Assembly: GCA_023391285.1 (NCBI GenBank)
Contig: JAEWBF010000064.1
Coordinates: 1-64,000 of the forward strand
DNA from: Verrucomicrobiota bacterium
GTDB taxonomy: Bacteria; Verrucomicrobiota; Verrucomicrobiia; Opitutales; Opitutaceae
Length of the DNA: 64,000 nucleotides
Direction: 5' to 3'
Shown here piece by piece: positions 28,062 to 37,202 of the stretch; within the stretch, counting starts at the first letter, position 1, and every line of letters begins with the position of its first letter. The notes beneath the pieces were generated by a model. The model searched no databases, had not been told where the DNA came from, and worked only from the letters and a program-made list of their open reading frames with translations. Made by a program: the position numbers and the translations under genes.

Positions 28062-31000
28062 CTAGATCCCACTCGCCGCATCTTCCCGCTCGCTGGTCGC
28101 CAGCGCCTCGCGCAACACCCGCGCCAGATCCGCGACTTCATAAGGTTTCGCCGCCACGCCGCAGAAACCGTGCTCGCGATACTTCGCCAGCACCGGATCG
28201 CTCGAATACCCGCTCGATACGATCGCCCGCACGTGCGGATCGATCTGCCGCAACCGCACCAGCGCTTCCTTCCCGCCCATGCCCCCGGGCACCGTGAGAT
28301 CCATGATCACCAACGCGAAACCGCAGCCCTCCTCGTGCGCGTCGCGATACACCCTCACCGCCTCCTCACCATCCGGCACGCACGTCACGTCGAACCCAAA
28401 CCGTCTCAACAGAAAACTCGCCATCTGCCGAATCGACTCCTCGTCGTCCATGAACAGCACCCGCCCTTTCATCGACACCGCTTGCGCCGGCCTTCCTTCC
28501 CCCTTCGCCGGATCGGCCGGTTGCGGCGACGCCGGCAGCCAGATCCGAAAGGTCGTGCCCGTCCCCAGCTGCGACTTCACATCGATCGTGCCGCGATGCT
28601 TGTTCACGATCGAATACACCGCCGCCAGCCCCAACCCGCTGCCCATCTGCTTCGTCGTGAAATACGGGTCGAAGATCCGTCCCAAGTGCTCGGGCTTGAT
28701 GCCGACGCCTGTATCCGCAATTTCAATGCGCACGTAATCGCCCGGCGCCAGCGCCAGCCGCGACAACCCGTCGATCCGTTCGTTCGCCAGCGCAATCTTC
28801 ACCATCCCGCCTTCCGGCATCGCCTGCACCGCGTTGAGCACGAGGTTCTGCACCACGCGCCCGATCTGGCCTTTGTCCGCGTCCGCAGGCCACAGATTCG
28901 CCGGGAACGCATACTCCGCTTTCACCCGCGCCCCGTGCAGCGTGAAGGTCGCCATCTCCTTCACGATCGCATCCAGCTGCACCGCCGATCTCACCGGCTC
29001 GCCGCCTTTCGCAAACGTCAGCAACTGCTGCGTCAAATCTCGCGCTCGCAGGGTCGCCTTCTCCGCCTCCCGCAAACTCCGCCCCGCCTCCGACGCCGGA
29101 TCCACATCCAACGCCGCCAGCGCCACATTCCCCATCACCGCCGTCAGGATGTTGTTGAAATCGTGCGCGATTCCGCCCGCGAGAATGCCCACCGATTCCA
29201 GCTTCGTCGCGCGCACCAATTCCTGCTCCAGCCGGTCGTGCTCCGTCACGTCGCGAAACACCAGCACCGTCCCGATCACCGTGCTGTTCGCCGAATGGAT
29301 CGGAGCGCAACATCCCTCCACCAGCCGGCTCGCTCCATCCGCCGCCGCCAGTCTCGTCCGGCTCGGCAGTTCCAACACCACGTCGCCTTGCGCCACCCGC
29401 CGCACCGGCACTTCCACCGGCTCTCCGGTCCGGTCGTTCTCCAACAAACAAATTTCCCCCACCGGCCGCCCGATCGCTGCGTCGCTCCGATGACGCGTGA
29501 ACGCCACCGCCGCCGGATTCATGAACTGCACCCGCCCATCCACATCGGTCGTGATCACGCCCTCCGCCATCGCCCGCAGCGTCACCGCCAGCCGCTCCTT
29601 CTCCGCCGCCAGCGCCGCTTCCGCCTGCTTCAACTCCGTCAAATCCACGAACACCATCACCGATTGCCGCAAATCCAGCCCCGTATCGGAACGTTCCATC
29701 CACCAGCGCAGGTGCATCTGATGCACCTCACCATCGAAGTCCTTCATCTCCATCTCCGACTCCAGCGTATTCCGCCCTTCCCACAAGCTCACCATCGCCG
29801 CGCGAATCACATCAAGCGACGAGGGCGTCGCCAGCATCCAGCGCTTCCGGCGAAAATCGCTCTTCGACCTCGCCCGCAGCATCGTCATCGCACTGTCGTT
29901 GCAATCGACCACCCGCACCCGCCGCGCCGCTTCCAACACCTGACGCGGCTCCGCGCGCAACTTCGCCGCCAAATCGCGCACACCGTCTTCCCGCAGCGTC
30001 TGCATCCAACGCCCCACCTCCGAAAAGTCCGCCTCCACGATCGCCACCGGCGTATGCTGATAAAGCGTGCGGTAGCGCAATTCCGACGCCCGCACCGCCT
30101 GCTCCGCCGCTCGCCGCTCGCTTTGGTCCGTGATCACTCCCACCAACCGCCATTCGCCCGGCCCCACCGCCGAAATCGTCACTTGCTCGTGCAACCAGAA
30201 CGCTCGCTCGCCCCGCTGCGCGCGAAACTCCTGCTCGTATCCATTCGCCCCCGACAGAATCGCCCCGCGCGCCCGGTCATCGATCTCCGCGACCGTCGCC
30301 GCGTCCACGATCGTCGGCCAGGCCAGGGTGGCCGGGGTGTCCGGATCGCGCCCAAAGAGTTCCCGATATAAACGCGATCGCGGCACGAAGCTCACCCAGC
30401 GCAACGTCCGGCCTTCCGTCTCGAACACGCGCGCCTGCCACAACAAACAATCCACGCTCGCCAGCATCTGCTCGAGCTGCGCCTGACTCGCGCGCTGCGC
30501 CTCCTGCGCCTCGCGTTGCGCCGTGATATCCGTGATCACGCCCACCAAACGCCAGTGCCCGGCCTCCCCGCTCGAAATCGTGACCACTTCGCGCAACCAC
30601 ACCACGCGCTGATCCAGCAAGACCCGAAACTCCTGCTCGTAACCCGGCGCATTGCCCCGCATCGCGCGCGCCGCGCGCTCGTGCATCTCCGATCGCTCCG
30701 GCACATTGAGTTGGTTCCAGCTGAGTTTCGCCGGCCCCGGCCCGTCTCCAAACAAACGCCGATACAACACGGATCGCGTGGTGTAAAACGCCCACGCGAG
30801 CTTCCCGTCCTTCCCTTCCGACACCGTCGCCTCCCACACCATGCACTCGGCGAGTTCGAGAATCTGACGCAGCTGCGCCTCGGTCGTCCGCCGCGCTTCC
30901 TCCGCATCGCGCCGCGCCGTGATGTCGACAATCACGCCCACCACATCCCACTCGCCCGGACCACGCGGCGTGATCGATGCCTGCTCCGCCACCCAAATAT

Positions 31001-33116
31001 CCCCCTCCGGCTTGGGAATATGAAACACCTGCTCGTAACCCGAAGCTCCGCTGACAAACGCCGTTCGCGCCGTCCGCACCATCTGCGGCCACTCCGGGAT
31101 CGCCATCTCGCTCCAGCGAAAACTCTGCGCATCCGGATCGCGCCCGAAAATCCGGCGATGCAAGCGCGAACGCGGCACATACAAGCTCCACGCAAACTCC
31201 CCGTCTTCGCGCCGCCGCACGTGCCCTTGCCAAATCATGCAGTCCGCCCGCCGCAGCAATTCCTCCAATCTCGCCTCGCTCCGCCGCTGCGCCTCCTGCG
31301 CCTCGTGCCGCTCGGTCACGTCCGTCACCACGCCAACCAGCTGCCACTCCTCCTCGCCCACCACCGAAACAGTCACGCGCTCGTGCAGCCACAGGTTCCG
31401 CATCGTCCCCTCGGCCCGGAACTCCTGCTCGTAGCTGCCCGCTCCGCGCAAGATCGCCTCCGTGCTCCGCTGATTCATTTCCTGCAACTGCGGCACCGTC
31501 TCCAAATCCCACAGGTGATCGCGACCGTCTCCGGCCCGCGCCCCGAACAATTCCTCGCTAAGCCGGGAGTTCGGCAGCTCGAAATGCTCCCATCCCAATC
31601 GTCCCGTCGACGCATCCTTTCGCACCGTGGCCCGCCACAACAAACAATCCGCTCGCTCCAGAATCTCTCGCAACGCCCGCTCGCTGGCCTGGCGCGCATG
31701 CTCCGCCTGCTGCCGCTGCGTGACGTCCGTCACGATTCCCACCAGCTGCCACTCTCCCGGCGCCACTTTCCGCACCGTCGCCTGCTCGTGCAGCCAGCAA
31801 CGCTGCCCGGCAATTTTCCCAACGAGCTCCTGCTCGTAGCCGCGCGCTCCGTCGAGGATCGCTGCCCGCGCGCGCGAATTCATTTCACTCACCACGCCTT
31901 CCTCCAGGATCTCGTGCCACGGCAGCACCACCGGATCCCCCGGTTCCCGCCCGAACAACTTCCGATAAAGGCTCGAACTCGGCACCTGCATCACCCAGTG
32001 CAGCTTTCCTTCCGGCGTCTGAAACACCCGCGCGTGCCACAACAAGAAATCCGCCGTTTCCACCACCTGCTGCAACTGCGCCTCGCTGGTTCGCTTCGAC
32101 TCCTCCGCCTCCCGCTGCGCTGTGATGTCAATCACCACGCCTTCCAAGGTCCACTGCCGCTCTCCCTCCGTCCGCACCGTCACTTGCTCATGCAGCCAGA
32201 GCAACGTTCGACCCAACACCACGCGAAACTCCTGCTCGTATCCGGGCAAGCCGCGCAGCATCGCCTCGCGTCTCCGCGCCTCCAATTCCGCATACTCCGG
32301 CACCAGCGTATTGTCCCAGGGCTTCCGCGTCGGCTCTGCGTTCTCCCCCGCGATTCGCCGAAACAACTCCGATCGCGGCACAAACCATTCCCATCGAAAA
32401 TCCCCCGCCTCATCCTGCCGCACCGTCGCCTGCCATAACATGCAGTCCGCCCGCGCCAACAGCTGCTGCAGCCTTTCCTCCGACGCCTTCCGCGCCACCT
32501 CCGCCTCGCGTTGCGCCGTGATGTCCGTCGCGAGCCCGACCAACCAGAACTCGTTCGGCCCCGTCCGCGTGATCGATACGCTTTCGCGCAACCACACCGT
32601 CTTCCCATCTCCCCGCCGGATCCGGAACTGCTGTTGATACCCCAACTCGCCGCGCTCCAACGCCGCCCGACACCGCTCGTCCATCTGCTGCTTCTCCGGC
32701 ACGTCGAACTGCATCCACAATCCCGCTACTTCCGGCGCACTTCGCCCGTCGAACAACCGCCGCGACAATCCCGTCGCTTGCAACGTGAACTCGCTCCAGT
32801 GCCACCTCTCCTCGTTCACCTTCACCTTCGCCTGCCACAACAGGCAGTCCGCAAACTCGAGCACTTCCTTCAGCTGCTTCGTGTCGCTCTGCCCCAGCCA
32901 GCGCCGCAAGCGCCGCCGCGCCGCCACCAAAGCCCCCGCCCCGGCCACCAGCGCCCCCGCCGCCCACCACACCCCTTCATTCGCCGGCGTTCGCGTCCCG
33001 TCCGCCGCCAGAGCCACCGCAGGGATCCCGGCACAGCCCGCCCACACCACGCGCACCGCCCAAAGAGGCAGACAGCGGCGCAGCCTCGCGAAAGGAGCGT
33101 GAAAGGAACCTGGCAT
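28062..33116 (-). CDS. Hybrid sensor histidine kinase with seven tandem PAS-like modules, two further PAS domains and a receiver domain
   Basis: 1684 residues from the ATG at 33116. Two hydrophobic stretches (about 17-38 and 49-66) with only a short loop between them anchor the N-terminus. Then come seven homologous modules of roughly 130 residues, each opening with ADCLLWQA or a variant (DCMLW, DFLLW, DCMIW, ECMVW) and ending in a WxLVGVxTDIT-like strand. Two different PAS domains follow, then the kinase core: H-box GGIAHDFNNIL near residue 1318, DTGVGIKPEHLGRIFDP, GLGLAAV. The receiver domain has MDDEE, the phospho-acceptor in VIMDLTVPGGMGG and lysine in AAKPYE. A cysteine (or Phe in module 3) recurs at the same module position. 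No output domain beyond the receiver. The ligand is unknown. Confidence 0.93.
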   Translation of the reverse strand: MPGSFHAPFARLRRCLPLWAVRVVWAGCAGIPAVALAADGTRTPANEGVWWAAGALVAGAGALVAARRRLRRWLGQSDTKQLKEVLEFADCLLWQAKVKVNEERWHWSEFTLQATGLSRRLFDGRSAPEVAGLWMQFDVPEKQQMDERCRAALERGELGYQQQFRIRRGDGKTVWLRESVSITRTGPNEFWLVGLATDITAQREAEVARKASEERLQQLLARADCMLWQATVRQDEAGDFRWEWFVPRSELFRRIAGENAEPTRKPWDNTLVPEYAELEARRREAMLRGLPGYEQEFRVVLGRTLLWLHEQVTVRTEGERQWTLEGVVIDITAQREAEESKRTSEAQLQQVVETADFLLWHARVFQTPEGKLHWVMQVPSSSLYRKLFGREPGDPVVLPWHEILEEGVVSEMNSRARAAILDGARGYEQELVGKIAGQRCWLHEQATVRKVAPGEWQLVGIVTDVTQRQQAEHARQASERALREILERADCLLWRATVRKDASTGRLGWEHFELPNSRLSEELFGARAGDGRDHLWDLETVPQLQEMNQRSTEAILRGAGSYEQEFRAEGTMRNLWLHERVTVSVVGEEEWQLVGVVTDVTERHEAQEAQRRSEARLEELLRRADCMIWQGHVRRREDGEFAWSLYVPRSRLHRRIFGRDPDAQSFRWSEMAIPEWPQMVRTARTAFVSGASGYEQVFHIPKPEGDIWVAEQASITPRGPGEWDVVGVIVDITARRDAEEARRTTEAQLRQILELAECMVWEATVSEGKDGKLAWAFYTTRSVLYRRLFGDGPGPAKLSWNQLNVPERSEMHERAARAMRGNAPGYEQEFRVLLDQRVVWLREVVTISSGEAGHWRLVGVITDITAQREAQEAQRASQAQLEQMLASVDCLLWQARVFETEGRTLRWVSFVPRSRLYRELFGRDPDTPATLAWPTIVDAATVAEIDDRARGAILSGANGYEQEFRAQRGERAFWLHEQVTISAVGPGEWRLVGVITDQSERRAAEQAVRASELRYRTLYQHTPVAIVEADFSEVGRWMQTLREDGVRDLAAKLRAEPRQVLEAARRVRVVDCNDSAMTMLRARSKSDFRRKRWMLATPSSLDVIRAAMVSLWEGRNTLESEMEMKDFDGEVHQMHLRWWMERSDTGLDLRQSVMVFVDLTELKQAEAALAAEKERLAVTLRAMAEGVITTDVDGRVQFMNPAAVAFTRHRSDAAIGRPVGEICLLENDRTGEPVEVPVRRVAQGDVVLELPSRTRLAAADGASRLVEGCCAPIHSANSTVIGTVLVFRDVTEHDRLEQELVRATKLESVGILAGGIAHDFNNILTAVMGNVALAALDVDPASEAGRSLREAEKATLRARDLTQQLLTFAKGGEPVRSAVQLDAIVKEMATFTLHGARVKAEYAFPANLWPADADKGQIGRVVQNLVLNAVQAMPEGGMVKIALANERIDGLSRLALAPGDYVRIEIADTGVGIKPEHLGRIFDPYFTTKQMGSGLGLAAVYSIVNKHRGTIDVKSQLGTGTTFRIWLPASPQPADPAKGEGRPAQAVSMKGRVLFMDDEESIRQMASFLLRRFGFDVTCVPDGEEAVRVYRDAHEEGCGFALVIMDLTVPGGMGGKEALVRLRQIDPHVRAIVSSGYSSDPVLAKYREHGFCGVAAKPYEVADLARVLREALATSEREDAASGI

Positions 33117-33140
33117 TAAAACGTGAGAAGAAGGGGGACC

Positions 33141-33179
33141 GGCACGCCGAAGAAGTCTTCGGCTCGGCGGCACCCTACC
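33141..33179. repeat. Intergenic hairpin related to the GTAGGG family
   Basis: Read on the minus strand it begins GGTAGGGTGCCGCC. GCCGAAGA and TCTTCGGC form an 8-bp stem. It lies between the divergent hybrid-kinase and hemH genes. The GGTAGGG head links it to the family, but its loop is not TCCC. Confidence 0.55.
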
Positions 33180-33291
33180 TTAAGCTCAATCCTTGCCAAG
33201 CCTTTGCACCGTCCCTTCCGCGGCGAACGGTCCGCCACGTCTCCTCCGCCCTCGTTTGACATCGCGCCCCTTCCCCCGACCAATCTCCCGC

Positions 33292-34332
33292 ATGCCCAAA
33301 CGCGCGGTCCTCCTCGTCAACCTCGGCTCTCCCGACTCCACGTCCATTCCCGACGTCACCCGCTACCTTCGCGAATTCCTCGGCGACGAACGCGTCATCG
33401 ACAAACCCGCCGAGCCTTTCCGCACTTTCCTCGTCAACCAGATCATCATCCGCAAACGCGTCGCCAACTCCGCCCACGCGTATCAGCAAATTTGGACGGA
33501 TCGCGGCTCGCCGCTTATCCTCATCTCGCAAAGCGTCCGCGACAAACTCGCCGCCGCTCTCGGCCCCGCCACCCCGGTGTATTTGGCGATGCGATACGGC
33601 AATCCGTCGATCGCGTCCGTCATCGCTCAAATCGCCGCCGATGGCATCGAGGAACTTCTCCTCTTTCCCCAATACCCGCATTACGCGATGTCCTCCTGGG
33701 AAACCGTCGTCGTGAAGGTTTATGAGGAAGCCGCCCGCCTCGCGCCCAAGCTCCGCATCGAGAGCATCCAGCCTTTTTACCAGGACGCCGACTACATCGA
33801 GGCGCTCTACACGGTCTCGGCGCCTTACTTCCAAAAACCGCACGATCTCGTCCTTTTCAGTTATCACGGCATTCCCGAGCGCCACCTCCGCAAGGCCGAC
33901 TCTTCCCAGGCACATTGCACCATCGTGAAGGACTGCTGCACCACGTGCTCGCCTCTCCACGCCACATGCTACCGCGCCCAGGTCCTCGCCACCACCCGCG
34001 CCTTGATCGCCCGCGCCGGCATCCCCGCCGACAAACACACCGTCACCTTCCAATCCCGCCTCGCCGGCGAGCCGTGGCTCTCCCCCTTCACCGATCACAC
34101 CCTCGAACAACTCCCCAAGCAGGGCAAAAAACGCCTCCTCGTCCTCTGCCCCGCCTTCGTCGCCGATTGCCTCGAAACGCTCGAAGAAATTCGCGGCGAG
34201 GGTCGCGACACCTTCATGGAAGCCGGCGGCGAATCATTCGAACAGATCCCGTGCCTCAACGACCAGCCACCTTATATCGATTTTCTCGCCAACCGGGTCC
34301 GCTCCTGGCTATCTACGCCACCGTCATCCTGA
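33292..34332 (+). CDS. hemH: Ferrochelatase
   Basis: Inserts ferrous iron into protoporphyrin IX, the last haem step. 346 residues from the ATG at 33292 (MPKRAVLLVNLGSPDS). The catalytic signature is VLFSYHGIPERHLRKAD. A cysteine-rich loop follows (KDCCTTCSPLHATCYR), with more cysteines near the C-terminus (LCPAFVADCLE); such cysteines in some bacterial ferrochelatases hold an iron-sulfur cluster, which may apply here (inference). It is placed between two sensor kinases and away from hemB. Confidence 0.96.
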   Translation: MPKRAVLLVNLGSPDSTSIPDVTRYLREFLGDERVIDKPAEPFRTFLVNQIIIRKRVANSAHAYQQIWTDRGSPLILISQSVRDKLAAALGPATPVYLAMRYGNPSIASVIAQIAADGIEELLLFPQYPHYAMSSWETVVVKVYEEAARLAPKLRIESIQPFYQDADYIEALYTVSAPYFQKPHDLVLFSYHGIPERHLRKADSSQAHCTIVKDCCTTCSPLHATCYRAQVLATTRALIARAGIPADKHTVTFQSRLAGEPWLSPFTDHTLEQLPKQGKKRLLVLCPAFVADCLETLEEIRGEGRDTFMEAGGESFEQIPCLNDQPPYIDFLANRVRSWLSTPPSS

Positions 34333-34344
34333 TTCCCGGTTTCC

Positions 34345-34374
34345 CTTCGTGTCGCTTCGTGTGCACCCGTGGTT
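34345..34374 (+). repeat. Single decamer-unit repeat arm before the second hybrid kinase
   Basis: CTTCGTGTCG, CTTCGTGTGC and ACCCGTGGTT in tandem, a degenerate single arm with the CGTGGTT end facing the kinase start codon 30 bases away. Same family as 10227. Confidence 0.65.
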
Positions 34375-34403
34375 GAATCGAACCCGCTGATTTCGCTCCG
34401 CCC

Positions 34404-37100
34404 GTGAACGACCCGCGCCCACCTTCCGCCACTCCGTTCGCCTCGCGCCCCGCCGCCTCGGATCTCGCCGCCGTCCTCCTCCTCGACGCCGGCGGCCGCA
34501 TCACTTGCGCCACCCAATCCGCGCGCGCTCTCTGGCAAGCCGCCGACAACGAGCTCACCGGCGAACCGTTCTCTTCCCTCTTCGCCTTCGAGGTCACCTC
34601 CGACGAACCCGACTGGCTCGAAGCCCAATGGGAGGTCATCCTCGGCGCCACGCTGGATAATACGACCACGCTCCTCGCCCAACCCCGCGAAGGCGCTCCC
34701 CGCGAGGTTCGCGTCCGCCTCGAGAAATCCTCCGCCAACACCTACGTCGCCACCGTCCAACCCGCCGTCGCCGCTCCCACGCCTTCCGTCGATGGCGCCG
34801 ACCCCTACGCCGGCTTCGGCCTGCTCGCCGAAAAAGGCGCAGCCGGTTTCTTCGATCTCAATCTCCGCTCCGGCCACGTCACCTACTCGCCGTCCTGGAA
34901 AAAAATCCTCGGCTACGTCGACGCCGAACTGCCCGACACGCTCGAAACCTGGCGCGAACTGATCCACCCCGACGACTCCGCGGCCGCGCCCGACCAGCTC
35001 GGCCGCAAACTCACCGTCGGCGCGCGTCCCTTCTCCGTCGAGTTTCGCATGAAGCACCGCCTCGGCCACTGGGTCTGGATCCAGTGCATCGGCGTGCAAA
35101 TCCTCACCGCCACCGGCGAGCTCGAACGCGTCATCGGTCTCCACCTCGACATCACCGAGCGCAAGGAACTCGAGGAAACCTCCCTCGCCAACGACGAACG
35201 GCTCGAGCTCCTCGGCGGCGCCGGCCCGCTCGGCGCCTTCGATCTCGATTTCACGAACAAATCCTTCTGGTTCTCCGCCGCCTGGAAGAAAACGCTCGGC
35301 TACCGCGACGACGAACTTCCCCACGATCTTTCCTCGTTCTCGGTCGCGCTCCCGCCCGACGAACTCCCCGGCGGCGTCGAAACCTGGTTTCTTCTTCGCG
35401 CTCCCGGCCAAGCCAACTTCGTCGAACCCGTCCTCCTGCATCGTAAGGATGGCTCGCAACTTCCCGTCCTGCTCGGCGCCCATCGCACGCTCACGCGCAA
35501 ACGCGACCTTGCCCGCGTCATCGGCTTCATCACGCCCGCCCCTGCCGCGCTCGCCGCCGCCCTCGCCGGCGAAAAACTTTCCGCTCCGCTCGCCGAGGAT
35601 GCCCTCGCGACCCTCGCGGAAGCCGTTCTCGTCACCGACGCCACCGGCAAAATCCTTCACGCCAACTCCGCCGCCCTCCGCCTTCTCTCCCTCTCCGCCG
35701 ACCAACTCGTCCACCAGCCGCTCGGCGACGTCTTCCGCCTCGTCCGCCGCGAAACCGGCCGCCCCGCCGACGACCCGTGCGACCGCGCCCTCGCCGCCGA
35801 CGGTCCGCTCCCTCTCTTCGCCGAGGACGCCCTCCTTTCGCCCGGCGCCTTCGCCCCCGACGTATCCGCCAACCAAGCACGCCCCATCGTCTGGACCGCT
35901 CGCGCGTCCTACGATCCCACCGGGAAGCCGCGCGGCGTGATCGTCGTTTTTCGCGATCCCACCGAAATGTCCCTCACCCCCGAGGAGCTCGTCAAAGCCA
36001 ACCGCTTCGAGTCCCTTGGCCTGCTCGCCGGGGGCATCGCCCACGACTTCAACAATCTCCTCACCACCATCCTCGGCGGCATCTCCCTCGCCAAGGACAA
36101 CCGCGACTACTCCGCCCTCGACGACGCCGAAAAATCCTGCCTCACCGCCAAGGGGCTGACGAAACAACTCCTCATGTTCGCCAAAGGCGGCGCCGGCACC
36201 CAGAGCGTCGTCGCGCCCAAGGAGATCCTCGCCGACGCCATCAAGATCGCCGCGGCCGGCTCCGACGCCGAGATCACACTCGACGTCGCCGAGCCCATCG
36301 ATCCCGTCCGCGTCGACCGCGCGCAAATCCTGCAGGTTTTTCAAAACCTCATCGTCAACGCCCTCCAGGCGATGCCCGCGCCCCCGCACCGCGCAAAACT
36401 GCAGCTCCGCGCCGCCAACACCCAGCTCGCGGCCGACCAAATCCCACCGCTCGCCGCCGGCAGCTACATCGCCTTCGAGGTCCGCGATAACGGCAGCGGC
36501 ATCCCGCCCGAAAATCTCGAAAAGATTTTCGATCCGTTCTTCACCACCAAGAAACACGGCACCGGCCTCGGCCTGGCCACCGTCCTCTCGATCGTCCGCA
36601 AACACGGCGGCCAGCTCGGCGTCGACTCCGTCGTCGGCAGCGGCACCGCCTTCACCATTTTCCTCCCGCGCGCCGACGCCCCCGTCGAAATCCAGCCCCG
36701 CCGCGCTCCTTCCCTCCGCTTCGGCACCGGCCGCATTCTGTTCATGGACGACGACCCAAAGATCTCGTCGCTCACCGCGAACATGCTTCAGAGCCTCGAT
36801 TACAAATACGACCTCGCGAAAACCGGCGAGGAGGCGATCACCCTCTACAAACGCTATCTCAACATCGGCCGCCCCTACGACGCCGTCATCCTCGACATCA
36901 CCGTCGTCGGCGGCATGGGCGGCGAGGAATGCTTCAAAGCCCTGCGCGATCTCGATCCTGACGTCCGCGCCATCGTCTGCACCGGCTACGACAACGAGGA
37001 CATGCACCGCCGCTTCATCGATATGGGCTTCTGCAACTACCTCACCAAGCCCTACCGCGTCGCCGAACTCGGCAAAGCCATCAAATCCGTCCTCACCTAG
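34404..37100 (+). CDS. PAS-domain hybrid histidine kinase, apparently cytoplasmic
   Basis: 898 residues from a GTG start; no signal peptide or membrane helix seen. Four PAS-type segments: residues about 20-125, 140-255 (with YSPSWKKILGY and a PAC end VIGLHLDITERKEL), 265-375 (SAAWKKTLGY) and 395-510. Kinase core: GGIAHDFNNLLTTILGG with histidine near residue 547, DNGSGIPPENLEKIFDPFF, GTGLGLATVLSIV. The receiver has MDDDPK, aspartate near 830 in VILDITVVGGMGG, and lysine in LTKPYR. Kinase and receiver parts closely resemble the 28062 protein (GGIAHDFNN, V.GGMGG), so the two are related, flanking hemH in opposite orientation. Confidence 0.93.
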   Translation: MNDPRPPSATPFASRPAASDLAAVLLLDAGGRITCATQSARALWQAADNELTGEPFSSLFAFEVTSDEPDWLEAQWEVILGATLDNTTTLLAQPREGAPREVRVRLEKSSANTYVATVQPAVAAPTPSVDGADPYAGFGLLAEKGAAGFFDLNLRSGHVTYSPSWKKILGYVDAELPDTLETWRELIHPDDSAAAPDQLGRKLTVGARPFSVEFRMKHRLGHWVWIQCIGVQILTATGELERVIGLHLDITERKELEETSLANDERLELLGGAGPLGAFDLDFTNKSFWFSAAWKKTLGYRDDELPHDLSSFSVALPPDELPGGVETWFLLRAPGQANFVEPVLLHRKDGSQLPVLLGAHRTLTRKRDLARVIGFITPAPAALAAALAGEKLSAPLAEDALATLAEAVLVTDATGKILHANSAALRLLSLSADQLVHQPLGDVFRLVRRETGRPADDPCDRALAADGPLPLFAEDALLSPGAFAPDVSANQARPIVWTARASYDPTGKPRGVIVVFRDPTEMSLTPEELVKANRFESLGLLAGGIAHDFNNLLTTILGGISLAKDNRDYSALDDAEKSCLTAKGLTKQLLMFAKGGAGTQSVVAPKEILADAIKIAAAGSDAEITLDVAEPIDPVRVDRAQILQVFQNLIVNALQAMPAPPHRAKLQLRAANTQLAADQIPPLAAGSYIAFEVRDNGSGIPPENLEKIFDPFFTTKKHGTGLGLATVLSIVRKHGGQLGVDSVVGSGTAFTIFLPRADAPVEIQPRRAPSLRFGTGRILFMDDDPKISSLTANMLQSLDYKYDLAKTGEEAITLYKRYLNIGRPYDAVILDITVVGGMGGEECFKALRDLDPDVRAIVCTGYDNEDMHRRFIDMGFCNYLTKPYRVAELGKAIKSVLT

Positions 37101-37172
37101 GTAGGTCGCGTTGTCCTCAACGCGCCGTTCCGGCTTACCTAGGTAGGGCGCGTTGTCCCCAACGCGCCGCTC
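37101..37172 (+). repeat. Two tandem GTAGGGC hairpin elements
   Basis: Copy one (37101-37130) has CGCGTTG pairing with CAACGCG, loop TCCT. Copy two (37143-37172) has GGCGCGTTG (37147-37155) pairing with CAACGCGCC (37160-37168), loop TCCC. Both are preceded by ACCTAG. They fill the convergent gap between the hybrid kinase and the SulP gene. There is no T run, so they are not classic terminators. A further short palindrome, CGACGAC/GTCGTCG, follows at about 37175-37190. Confidence 0.85.
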
Positions 37173-37202
37173 CGTCGACGACAGTCGTCGTGGCTACAAG
37201 CG

